A stretch of DNA of 31,250 nt from CAYNVS01 sp964400725 (GTDB taxonomy: Bacteria; Myxococcota_A; SURF-8; CAYNVS01), in the NCBI GenBank assembly GCA_964400725.1, contig CAYNVS010000038.1:1-31250 (forward strand), written 5' to 3'. Under the pieces are notes generated by a model that saw only the letters and a list, made by a program, of their open reading frames with translations, searched no databases and was not told the DNA's origin. Position numbers and translations under genes: made by a program. The number at the start of each line of letters is the position of its first letter. The stretch's first letter is position 1. This document shows positions 1 through 7,794 of the stretch, one piece after another.

Positions 1-714
1 ATATTTAAACGCAAAATGCGCGAGCGTTCCGACTTTTTGAAAAAATTCTACGGCAAAACGGAGCAATTCGAACCTCCGGTCGATTTTGAAAAAAAGGTGG
101 GAGCGATTGAGAGCATAAAGAGCTCGATTAAGTTGGAACAGGAAGACGCCGAAAGTTCCAAAGCCGAAAAAACGTACTTTTTGCACGAACAGCGCAAAGT
201 AAAAACTCTCGGCGGAAACAAGGACGACGCGGAAGAAGACAAAGCGAAGGACGCTGACGTCAAGCAGGACGAATCGATAGAATCGCCCGACGCCAACCCG
301 GTGGAAATTATGAAGGATGAAGACGAGGTAGAGCCCAAAAAGGTTAAAAAGGAAGAAAAAACGGACGTTAATGACGAAGACGCGGACGGAATTAAAATAA
401 AACCCGGCGACGAAGGAATTTATAATAAAAAGACCGAAATTCCGGACGAAAAAGAATACGATCCGGGGCAGAAAGCAAAGGAAAAAGTTAAGGACGGCGA
501 GAATAAACAGTACGAGGAGCCTTCCGTAAAAGAAGATAAGGTCAAGCCCGACGGCGACGAGGAAACAGGCGAAGAAGAATCGCAGGACGCTAAGGGTAAA
601 GAAGAGAAAAAAGACAAAAAGGATAAAAAAGAGAAATCGCCGAAAACGGAGGAAATGAAAAAATCCGTAAAAGAAGGCTCCGAAGACGATAAAAAGGAAA
701 AAAGCAAGGAATAA
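1..714 (+). CDS. gspD: Type II secretion outer-membrane secretin GspD, C-terminal fragment with long charged tail
   Basis: The reading frame is open at the left edge, so only the C-terminus is seen. The first residues (IFKRKMRERSDFLKKFYG) resemble the segment that closes many GspD secretins, just after the beta-barrel and S-domain region. The identification rests on this short match and on the following gspE-N order; the secretin domain itself lies outside the window. After about residue 25 the protein becomes a roughly 200-residue low-complexity tail dominated by Lys, Glu and Asp, ending in KEKE-type repeats (KDKKDKKEK). Such a tail is not part of the standard secretin fold and is probably disordered. 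An ATG at 16 could be mistaken for a start, but the frame continues upstream with GspD-like residues. Stop TAA at 712-714; gspE follows after 36 bases. Confidence 0.75.
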   Translation: MFKRKMRERSDFLKKFYGKTEQFEPPVDFEKKVGAIESIKSSIKLEQEDAESSKAEKTYFLHEQRKVKTLGGNKDDAEEDKAKDADVKQDESIESPDANPVEIMKDEDEVEPKKVKKEEKTDVNDEDADGIKIKPGDEGIYNKKTEIPDEKEYDPGQKAKEKVKDGENKQYEEPSVKEDKVKPDGDEETGEEESQDAKGKEEKKDKKDKKEKSPKTEEMKKSVKEGSEDDKKEKSKE

Positions 715-750
715 TACCTAACGAAAAGACTAAAAGGCGAACAAACTAAA

Positions 751-2472
751 ATGCCTCAGTTTTCCGAAATATTGATCAGAAAATTCGACGTCTCTCCGGA
801 GAAAATAGAGACGGCCGTTAAAACTATTCTCGATAAAGGGAACGGCTCGCTTGCGGAAATACTTCTCGCGCAGCGCGTAGTTAACGAAGAGACTCTGGCG
901 CAGGCTTTGGCCATGGCGTATCATTTGCCTTATTTAAAGGAAATTCCGCAAAATATCCCCGCGGAAATAATTAAACAGCTGCCCATTAGCTACGCGCAGA
1001 CCAACATGGCGCTGCCGTACAAAATTGAAAACGGAGTCGTGAGCGTAGCCATCGGCGACCCGTTCCGCGCCGGGGCGCTGGAAGATTTACGCGTTATTTA
1101 CGGATGCAGAGTCGAGGCTTCGGTCGTAAACAGAACCAAGTTGTCGGAAGCGATAAATCTCTCTTACGCCGCGGCAAAGGACGTCGGGGAGCAGCTAGGC
1201 GGCGAAGCGCTGGATAAATTCGAGGACGACAGCAGCGAATTCACCGATATAGCGGACCTTGTAATGGACGATCCGTCCGACGAGCCTATTATCAAGTTCG
1301 TAAACAACCTTCTCTTTCGCGCCGTAAAAGAGCACGCAAGCGACGTTCATATCGAGCCGATGGAGCGCGACGTGGTAGTGCGCAACCGCATCGACGGCGT
1401 TCTTTACGAAGTTACCAGAGTTCCCAAAGCCGCGCAGGCGAGAGTTACCAGCCGCGTTAAAATCATGGGCAACCTTAACATCGCCGAAAAGCGTCTTCCG
1501 CAGGACGGCCGAATCCGCATAAAAATAGCGGGACGCGACATCGACATCCGTCTTTCGACTCTTCCCACGTCTCACGGCGAGCGCATAGTCATGCGTCTGC
1601 TCGACAGATCGTCGGTTCTGCTCGAACTTACCGATATGGGTTTCTCGCAGAGGAATTTCCAGCTGTTCAGTCATTTAATCAACCAGCCGCACGGAATTAT
1701 TCTCGTTACCGGCCCGACTGGAAGCGGAAAAACTACGACGCTTTACGGCGCGCTCAGCAAAATGAACACCGAGGACGTGAACATCATTACAATTGAAGAC
1801 CCGGTCGAGTACCAGCTGCCGGGCATCGGGCAGATTCACGTCAACTCGAAGATTAATCTAACTTTCGCCAGCGGTCTGCGCTCCATATTGCGCCAAGACC
1901 CCGACATTATAATGGTCGGCGAAATACGCGACTTTGAAACCGCCGAAATCGCGGTTCAGGCATCGCTTACAGGCCACTTGGTTCTTTCCACGGTGCACAC
2001 CAACGACGCGCCGAGCTCAATCACGCGTCTCGTCGATATGGGGGTCGAGCCGTTTCTCGTCGGCTCGTCCATCATCGGCATTCTCGCGCAGAGGCTTGTG
2101 CGCAAGCTCTGCCGGCATTGCAGAGTTCCCTTCAAACCCAGTCCGGAAGTCTTCCGAGAGATGGGCGTCAACCCTGTGCGCATCATCGGGAGCGAGCCGG
2201 ACGTTATTTATAAGGCGTCCGACGTCGGTTGCCAGCATTGCAACGGAAGAGGATATTCCGGCCGCTCGGCGATATTCGAGCTTTTAATTGTTGACGACGA
2301 TATTCGTCAAGCGATTTTGCGCAACGAAAACTCGACCGTTTTGAAAAAAAAGGCGATGGACAACGGAATGCTCTCGCTGCGCGAAGACGGAGCCCGCAAG
2401 GTGTTCGTCGGCGAAACGTCGATTGAGGAAGTATTGAGAGTAACGCAGGACGAGGCGGTGGTTGAATGGTAA
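751..2472 (+). CDS. gspE: Type II secretion ATPase GspE
   Basis: This cytoplasmic hexameric ATPase powers pseudopilus assembly. The 573-residue protein has an N-terminal MshEN/T2SSE_N-type domain (about 1-150), then the GspE/PilB ATPase core. Visible motifs are Walker A GPTGSGKTT (321-329), the Walker B region DPDIIMVGEIRD (383-394), a His-box-type segment (TGHLVLSTVHTNDA) and a zinc-binding tetracysteine element (CRHC at 454-457, CQHC at 494-497), which is typical of GspE. Length is normal for the family. PilB and MshE share this fold, but the neighbours gspF-N fix the assignment. The start ATG at 751 has only a weak, distant AAGG upstream, which suggests coupling to gspD translation. Confidence 0.96.
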   Translation: MPQFSEILIRKFDVSPEKIETAVKTILDKGNGSLAEILLAQRVVNEETLAQALAMAYHLPYLKEIPQNIPAEIIKQLPISYAQTNMALPYKIENGVVSVAIGDPFRAGALEDLRVIYGCRVEASVVNRTKLSEAINLSYAAAKDVGEQLGGEALDKFEDDSSEFTDIADLVMDDPSDEPIIKFVNNLLFRAVKEHASDVHIEPMERDVVVRNRIDGVLYEVTRVPKAAQARVTSRVKIMGNLNIAEKRLPQDGRIRIKIAGRDIDIRLSTLPTSHGERIVMRLLDRSSVLLELTDMGFSQRNFQLFSHLINQPHGIILVTGPTGSGKTTTLYGALSKMNTEDVNIITIEDPVEYQLPGIGQIHVNSKINLTFASGLRSILRQDPDIIMVGEIRDFETAEIAVQASLTGHLVLSTVHTNDAPSSITRLVDMGVEPFLVGSSIIGILAQRLVRKLCRHCRVPFKPSPEVFREMGVNPVRIIGSEPDVIYKASDVGCQHCNGRGYSGRSAIFELLIVDDDIRQAILRNENSTVLKKKAMDNGMLSLREDGARKVFVGETSIEEVLRVTQDEAVVEW

Positions 2473-2504
2473 CGACCGCCCGGCCAAAAGAGAAGAGGCG
2501 ATAA

Positions 2505-3734
2505 ATGCCGGTTTTTTCTTATACTGGTCTCGACTCGAAAGGGAAAGAAGTCAAGGGAATCGTTGACGCCGAGCAGATTAGAGCGGCTAAGGCGAAAATC
2601 AAAGAGCAGGGAATTTATCTTGTCGACATCGTCGAAACGCAGCAGCGCGAGAGAAAAAAAGGGAATCTTTCCTTTTCCTTAGAAGCGTTTAAGGGCGGAA
2701 TAAAGGACGCCGACATTGTCATAACGACAAGGCTTCTGTCAAACCTTCTCAAAGCTCACATCCCAATAGTCGAGGCTCTGACGGCAATCATCGATCAGGT
2801 TGAGAAACCGGCCTTTAAAATGGTTCTTTCGCAAATACGCGACAGGGTAAACGAAGGCTCAAGCCTTTCCGAGGCTCTTTCGCAGCATCCGAAGCTGTTT
2901 TCCAACATTTACGCGAACATGGTGGCGGCGGGGGAGCAGTCCGGCGCGTTGGACATAGTAATGGAGCGGCTTGCGGATTTTATGGAAGGCCAGTTTCGCC
3001 TTAAGAAAAAAGTTCAAGGCGCAATGGTTTACCCTATCATCATGTTCGTCTTCGCGATAGGCGTTGTAGGCGTTTTGTTCACGTTCGTAATTCCAAAAAT
3101 AGTAAAATTATTCGACGACATAAAAGCGACGCTTCCGCTGCCGACCAAGATTTTAATATGGATTTCCAGCGTCGTATCCAATTATTGGTGGCTGCTGCTG
3201 ATTTTATTAATAATAGCCGTCGTTTTATTCCGCCGCTGGAAACGCTCCGAGGAAGGAGCCTACAAGTGGGACAGATGGATGCTCAACGCGCCGATATTCG
3301 GAGACATAGTGCTGATGCTTGCGATAAGCCGTTTTTCCAAAACGCTTTCGACTCTTCTCAGCTCCGGCGTGCCGCTATTGACGAGCATGGACATCGTTAA
3401 AAACATTTTAAACAACCGCGTTCTGCTTAAAGTTCTTGAAGCCGCTAGAGAAAACGTCAGGGAAGGCGAGTCGCTTGCGCAGCCGCTAAAAAGAAGCGCC
3501 GAGTTTCCGCCGATAGTTACGCACATGATAGCCATCGGCGAGCGTACGGGCGGTCTTGAGGAAATGTTGACCCACGTGGCCGACAGTTACGACGCGCAGA
3601 TCGACGCAAAAGTAAGCGCGCTTACTTCAATCATCGAACCTTTAATGATTATTTTCATGGGCGCGATAGTCGGTTTTATAGTTCTCTCGATTATGCTGCC
3701 CATCCTCACGTTGAACCAACAAATCAGAATGTAA
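2505..3734 (+). CDS. gspF: Type II secretion inner-membrane platform protein GspF
   Basis: This polytopic platform protein links the GspE ATPase to the pseudopilus. The 409-residue protein opens with the usual family start (MPVFSYTGLDSKGKEVKG). It contains two T2SSF repeats (about 70-190 and 270-395), each with a signature of the type AAGEQSGALD / AIGERTGGLEEM. There are three hydrophobic segments at about 173-197, 215-243 and 377-402, the expected GspF topology. An AGAAGAGG ribosome-binding site sits just upstream of ATG 2505. It lies 32 bases after gspE and 22 bases before gspG, in one operon. Confidence 0.96.
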   Translation: MPVFSYTGLDSKGKEVKGIVDAEQIRAAKAKIKEQGIYLVDIVETQQRERKKGNLSFSLEAFKGGIKDADIVITTRLLSNLLKAHIPIVEALTAIIDQVEKPAFKMVLSQIRDRVNEGSSLSEALSQHPKLFSNIYANMVAAGEQSGALDIVMERLADFMEGQFRLKKKVQGAMVYPIIMFVFAIGVVGVLFTFVIPKIVKLFDDIKATLPLPTKILIWISSVVSNYWWLLLILLIIAVVLFRRWKRSEEGAYKWDRWMLNAPIFGDIVLMLAISRFSKTLSTLLSSGVPLLTSMDIVKNILNNRVLLKVLEAARENVREGESLAQPLKRSAEFPPIVTHMIAIGERTGGLEEMLTHVADSYDAQIDAKVSALTSIIEPLMIIFMGAIVGFIVLSIMLPILTLNQQIRM

Positions 3735-3756
3735 TATCTGAAAGGAGTTTATCGCT

Positions 3757-4230
3757 ATGAATTACCTGAAAAACAAGTTGAACCGTTTGGCGATGCGGGC
3801 GTTTGGAATCCGCCGCGAAAGAGACTACGCGCGAGGCATGACGCTGATTGAAATCATGGTCGTCATTATTATTTTGGCGATGCTGGCGACGCTGGTTACA
3901 GTCGCGGTAGTTCCGCAATTGGAGCAGGCGAAGGTGGATACCGCCAGACTTCAGATACGCAACTTTATGTCGGCGCTCGAAATGTACCGAATTAAAGTCA
4001 ACAAGTACCCTACTACGAGCGAAGGGCTCGAAAGCTTGGTAAACCCGCCGAATAATCTAAAGCCTTTCCTGAACGAAATCCCCAAAGATCCTTGGAGCAA
4101 GGATTACGTTTACGTTTCGCCGGGCAGCCACGGCAAACTCGGCTTCGATATTTCATCCGCAGGCCCCGACGGAATAGAAGGAAACGAGGACGACGTCAAC
4201 AGCTGGGCGCTCGAAGGCGACAAGAAGTAG
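3757..4230 (+). CDS. gspG: Major pseudopilin GspG
   Basis: GspG is the main pseudopilus subunit, processed by prepilin peptidase. The protein has 157 residues. The prepilin site is G27|MTLIE, with Glu at +5 and Met rather than Phe at +1, followed by the hydrophobic N-terminal helix. The leader before the cut is 27 residues and rich in Arg/Lys, longer than usual for this family. The C-terminal part has the GspG signature YPTTSEGLESLV, a GPDGIEGNEDDVNSW-type loop that in family members binds calcium, and the PKDPWSKDYVY segment. A clear AAAGGAG ribosome-binding site precedes ATG 3757. Confidence 0.95.
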   Translation: MNYLKNKLNRLAMRAFGIRRERDYARGMTLIEIMVVIIILAMLATLVTVAVVPQLEQAKVDTARLQIRNFMSALEMYRIKVNKYPTTSEGLESLVNPPNNLKPFLNEIPKDPWSKDYVYVSPGSHGKLGFDISSAGPDGIEGNEDDVNSWALEGDKK

Positions 4231-4263
4231 AGGCTGGCGCGGATTGAGCGAACGAGAAATAAA

Positions 4264-5037
4264 GTGTTCGAGCTGATAAAAAAAGCGAATTCGCGCGGGG
4301 GAGGCCGCGCTGCGGGCTTTACGCTCATCGAACTGGTTGTTGCCGTGGGCGTAGCGGTCGCTTTGATAGGCGTTACCATTCCCGCGATTTCTTCGCTTAC
4401 GAGCATGAAGCGCAAAAGCGCCGCGCAGGAGCTTGTATCAACGGTTCGTTATCTCTTTGCGAAGGCGCAGCTTGAGCACAAATACATACGGCTCGTTATA
4501 AATATCGACGACGCTTCCTACAAGGCGGAAGAGGCGGACAATCCCGTAGCTCTCACCGACAAGAAGCTGGAAGTGCGCGACGGCAGAATAGTCGATAACT
4601 CGGAAGAAGAAGAAAAATTGGCGGAAGAGGAATCGAAAAGTTTATTTACCGACTTTGAAACGCTGGTCTCTTCCGACACGATGAAATGGCAGGGGTGGTA
4701 TAATTTCAAGAATAAGCTTTCCCGTAAAATCGCGCAGTTCTCGGACGCAAGCGACGAGGTAATTAAGCCGACCAAACTGACGGACGGAATAATTTTCAGC
4801 GGGGCGATTACCTCAAGCCTGGAGAAAAAAGCCGAGAGCGGCGAGGTTTCCATCTTCTTCTTTCCGAACGGATTCGTTCAACCGTCCGTGATTTACATTT
4901 CTACCCAAGTTGAAAACGAAACCGATCAGGCGGAAAGCTACTCTATTAAAATTCATCCGCTTACCGGACGAGCGGAAATTATAGAAGGCGACATTGAGCC
5001 GCCCGACTTCGAGCGCGAGGCGCGGCATGAAGAGTGA
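4264..5037 (+). CDS. gspH: Minor pseudopilin GspH
   Basis: This is a prepilin-type protein of 257 residues in the GspH position between gspG and gspI. The start is GTG at 4264; it gives an 18-residue basic leader before the processing site G18|FTLIEL and a standard hydrophobic helix. The body is larger than most GspH proteins (often 150-200 residues). It carries an acidic segment around residues 115-130 (EEEEKLAEEESKS) that looks like an inserted loop. GspH is known to sit at the pseudopilus tip region with GspI-J-K. The gene end overlaps the gspI start by 11 bases. Assignment rests on the class III signal and operon order; sequence similarity in the body is weak by eye. Confidence 0.82.
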   Translation: MFELIKKANSRGGGRAAGFTLIELVVAVGVAVALIGVTIPAISSLTSMKRKSAAQELVSTVRYLFAKAQLEHKYIRLVINIDDASYKAEEADNPVALTDKKLEVRDGRIVDNSEEEEKLAEEESKSLFTDFETLVSSDTMKWQGWYNFKNKLSRKIAQFSDASDEVIKPTKLTDGIIFSGAITSSLEKKAESGEVSIFFFPNGFVQPSVIYISTQVENETDQAESYSIKIHPLTGRAEIIEGDIEPPDFEREARHEE

Positions 5038-5767
5038 GCTTATCGAGTTCGCTAAAAAAGTATTCGGAGAGCCGGACGGCGGAGCGCGCTGGACTATCGC
5101 CGAGGCGGCGGAAACGGACTCTCAATATGAAGGCGACGACGATAAGGAAGCCCGCAGAGGGTTTACGCTGATCGAAGTGATGGTGGCGATAAGCATTTTA
5201 GCCATATCCATGACGGCGATAGTAGGAATTAACGTAGGCAGCGCAAGAGCCACGCCTGAAATTAAATTTTACGTTATAGCCACTCAACTAGCGCGGCTTA
5301 AAATGATTGAATTTGAAGCCGAGATGAAGAAGAAAGGGTATTCGCAGTTTGAAGAAGCCGACTATGACGGCGACTTCTCGGATATAGATTTCGACAATTG
5401 GAAATGGAAAGCGCACGTAAGCAAAGTTGAGCTGAAACTGCCCTCCAACATGGGAACGGGCGAAAATGAAAAGGACAAGCAAATGGCCGGGTTCATGGGT
5501 TACGCGACCATCATAACGGATATAATTAAGGCGAGTATGAGGGAGGTAAAAATAACCGTATATCTCGACGATCCGGATTCGGATTACAAAGAAGAGATGT
5601 CGGTATCGACTCATTTAATCGACCCGGCAAGCGCGGGCGGGCAGACGGGAACGTCGTCAACTTCAACTCCTACTTCTACGCAGACGCCGCAGACGAACCC
5701 GACAGGAACCACGCCTTATACGTCGCCGTTCACCGGTCCAAGTACGAGCCCGTTTAAGAAACAATGA
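5027..5767 (+). CDS. gspI: Minor pseudopilin GspI with very long leader and Ser/Thr/Pro tail
   Basis: This prepilin-type protein has 246 residues from ATG 5027. I chose this ATG because it overlaps the gspH stop by 11 bases, a common coupling arrangement, instead of the in-frame TTG at 4994. The cleavage site is G45|FTLIEVMVAISILA, matching GspI, but the leader is about 45 residues and includes an acidic patch (YEGDDDKEARRG). That is far longer than the usual 5-15 residues. The C-terminus (about residues 205-246) is a low-complexity Ser/Thr/Pro/Gln tail containing repeated TSPF motifs. GspI normally forms the tip complex with GspJ and GspK. A later start inside the leader is possible, but I see no better start codon with a ribosome-binding site. 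Confidence 0.85.
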   Translation: MKSELIEFAKKVFGEPDGGARWTIAEAAETDSQYEGDDDKEARRGFTLIEVMVAISILAISMTAIVGINVGSARATPEIKFYVIATQLARLKMIEFEAEMKKKGYSQFEEADYDGDFSDIDFDNWKWKAHVSKVELKLPSNMGTGENEKDKQMAGFMGYATIITDIIKASMREVKITVYLDDPDSDYKEEMSVSTHLIDPASAGGQTGTSSTSTPTSTQTPQTNPTGTTPYTSPFTGPSTSPFKKQ

Positions 5768-5774
5768 ACTTGAT

Positions 5775-6449
5775 ATGAAAGATACGATTCGCGCCGGTAA
5801 AATAAGGGGCGCCAGCGGCGGCTTTACGCTGCTTGAAGTTCTAATAGCGGTTTCAATTCTGGGCATGATTATGACCATACTTTACATGTCTTTCAGAACC
5901 ACGCTCTCGGCGCCGGACGAGCTTGGAGCTATTCAAGAGCGTTACGTTTCGCTGGGCAGGGCGATGAACCGCATGGCTCGCGAGATTGAAATGACTTTTA
6001 TTTCGTTGAATTACAACAACAAATACGAAACTTCCCCAAAGACGCTTTTTAAATTAAAAGAAGGACGTCTTGATTTTTCGGCGTTCGCGCACCTTAAAAT
6101 AACGAAAAACGCCAAAGAGTCCGATCAATGCGCCATAAGCTACTTTTTGAAGGAAGACCCTTCCGACAGGAACAAGCAAAACCTTATGCGCCGCGAAACC
6201 AACAGACTGGACAAAGAGCCCGAAAAGGGAGGCGTTTCCTACGCGATGCTCGAAGACGTTCTCGATTTTAAAATCGAGGCGTGGAACGGAGACGACTGGG
6301 TTCTCGAATGGGACGTCTCAAAGGTGGAATACCTAAACAAGCTGCCGGAAAGGCTGCGAATATCGGTTACTATTTTCGACGATTTCGGCGAAAAAAAAAC
6401 TTACGTTACGGAAACTAAAATTTGGCTGAAAGACCCCATAAGGTTCTAA
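5775..6449 (+). CDS. gspJ: Minor pseudopilin GspJ
   Basis: This is a 224-residue prepilin-type protein with a 16-residue leader and processing site G16|FTLLEVLIAVSILGM, typical of GspJ. The helix is followed by the conserved pattern of an N-terminal alpha segment with Arg-rich turns (SLGRAMNRMAREIEMTF) and a C-terminal beta domain. Family members bind GspI and GspK at the pseudopilus tip. It starts 7 bases after the gspI stop with only a weak ribosome-binding site, so translational coupling is likely. The stop TAA is at 6447-6449, just before the gspK GTG. Confidence 0.9.
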   Translation: MKDTIRAGKIRGASGGFTLLEVLIAVSILGMIMTILYMSFRTTLSAPDELGAIQERYVSLGRAMNRMAREIEMTFISLNYNNKYETSPKTLFKLKEGRLDFSAFAHLKITKNAKESDQCAISYFLKEDPSDRNKQNLMRRETNRLDKEPEKGGVSYAMLEDVLDFKIEAWNGDDWVLEWDVSKVEYLNKLPERLRISVTIFDDFGEKKTYVTETKIWLKDPIRF

Positions 6450-6451
6450 TC

Positions 6452-7774
6452 GTGAAAAAGAAAGCGACGAATAAAATTGCCGCGGCGCTTTATCGGGCGT
6501 TTGCGAAAGATCCCAAGAAAAACAAGGGCGTCGCGCTTATCGTAGCGCTGCTGGCTGTTGCCATACTTACCGTGGTAACGATGGAATTCAACTTTAAAAC
6601 CAGAGTGAATCTGCGCATGGCGGCCAACATGAGAGACGAACTTCGCGGCGAAATGCTTGCGCAGTCGTCCGTAAACTTTATGAAAATGCTCCTAAATCTT
6701 CAACGCACGGTCGATCAGCTTGTCAACAAGCGCTTTAACATGAGCATTCAGCTTTGGCAGTGGGTTCCGCTCGATTCGGATTTGCTGCGCGCGTTTTCGG
6801 GCGGCGTAATGGCCGAGCAAAACGTGGTGGGCGGAATTTTGGACTCATATTCTTCCGTCTTCGATTCTCAAACGGATTCAAATAAAAATAAAAACGCCGA
6901 GGACGAGCACGGCTTTCTTCCGCCGGGAAGCGTTTCTAAGAAAATTACGCCGGGCATGAAAGACAGAGCGGAAAATTTGGCCGACGAAAAGAAGGAAGAA
7001 ATTGCGAAAGATACCGGCTTCGGCGATTTTGACGGCCATTTTATGGTAAATATAGCCGACGAGGACAGCAAAATAAACGTGAACGTCGCGGGAACCGAAG
7101 AAATAAAGGCTTTAGCTCTTCAACTTACTGCTATGTTTCAACCGAAAGAGCTTGATTTTCTTTTTGAGCGCAAAGACGAGAACGGAAATTATATTTCAAG
7201 AGACGAGCTTGTGAGCGCGATTATCGACTGGGTCGATCAGGACAACGTTCGTTACGGAATGCAGGGCGGCGACGAAAATCAACTTTACGACAGATTGTCC
7301 GATCCGTACGCGGCAAAGAACCACTTTCTAGATTCCGTCGAGGAAATGCGTCTCATATGGGGCGTTGACGACAGATTTTGGGAAATTTTCGGAGACTCGT
7401 TTACGATTTACCGCTCCGCCGGAGGGCGCAGCATAAATATCAACACAGCCGACGCCATAGTGCTGGAAGGACTTCTGCGCCAATGCACGAACACCACTCC
7501 GACATGGAATCAAATTCATATGACGCTTGACCAGATTTTAAAATACCGCGATCAGGAGTCGATGGGAATGGGATTTAACAGCGGCAGCGACTTCGAGCAG
7601 CTCGCCAGCACATATACGCAGTTTGAATTCCTCAAGGGATGCCTAAGCAAAAACGCTAAAACGGAATCGAACATATTCAGAATTAAAGCCACCGGCGAAG
7701 TAGGGCAGGTGTCCATTACTTACGAGGCGGTCGTAGATAAAAACGGCGTACTTTATTATTTCAGAATACTTTAA
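6452..7774 (+). CDS. gspK: Minor pseudopilin GspK
   Basis: This large tip pseudopilin has 440 residues from GTG 6452. That start lies 2 bases after the gspJ stop with an AAGG upstream; an in-frame TTG at 6422 lies inside gspJ and is less likely. The class III signal is G|VALIVALLAVAILTVVTMEF, without Glu at +5, as is normal for GspK. The hydrophobic helix leads into the GspK alpha domain, seen as paired segments such as FMVNIADEDSKINVN and DELVSAIIDWVDQD and as the SININTADAIVLEGLL helix-hairpin-helix-like stretch. GspK caps the pseudopilus and is thought to engage the substrate or secretin. Confidence 0.93.
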   Translation: MKKKATNKIAAALYRAFAKDPKKNKGVALIVALLAVAILTVVTMEFNFKTRVNLRMAANMRDELRGEMLAQSSVNFMKMLLNLQRTVDQLVNKRFNMSIQLWQWVPLDSDLLRAFSGGVMAEQNVVGGILDSYSSVFDSQTDSNKNKNAEDEHGFLPPGSVSKKITPGMKDRAENLADEKKEEIAKDTGFGDFDGHFMVNIADEDSKINVNVAGTEEIKALALQLTAMFQPKELDFLFERKDENGNYISRDELVSAIIDWVDQDNVRYGMQGGDENQLYDRLSDPYAAKNHFLDSVEEMRLIWGVDDRFWEIFGDSFTIYRSAGGRSININTADAIVLEGLLRQCTNTTPTWNQIHMTLDQILKYRDQESMGMGFNSGSDFEQLASTYTQFEFLKGCLSKNAKTESNIFRIKATGEVGQVSITYEAVVDKNGVLYYFRIL

Positions 7775-7794
7775 CATACGGTTAAGGCTCAAAA

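Noticed and set aside
4994..5026. TTG start for gspI at 4994
   Set aside because: It would extend an already long leader and lies deep in gspH; ATG 5027 gives the usual short overlap.
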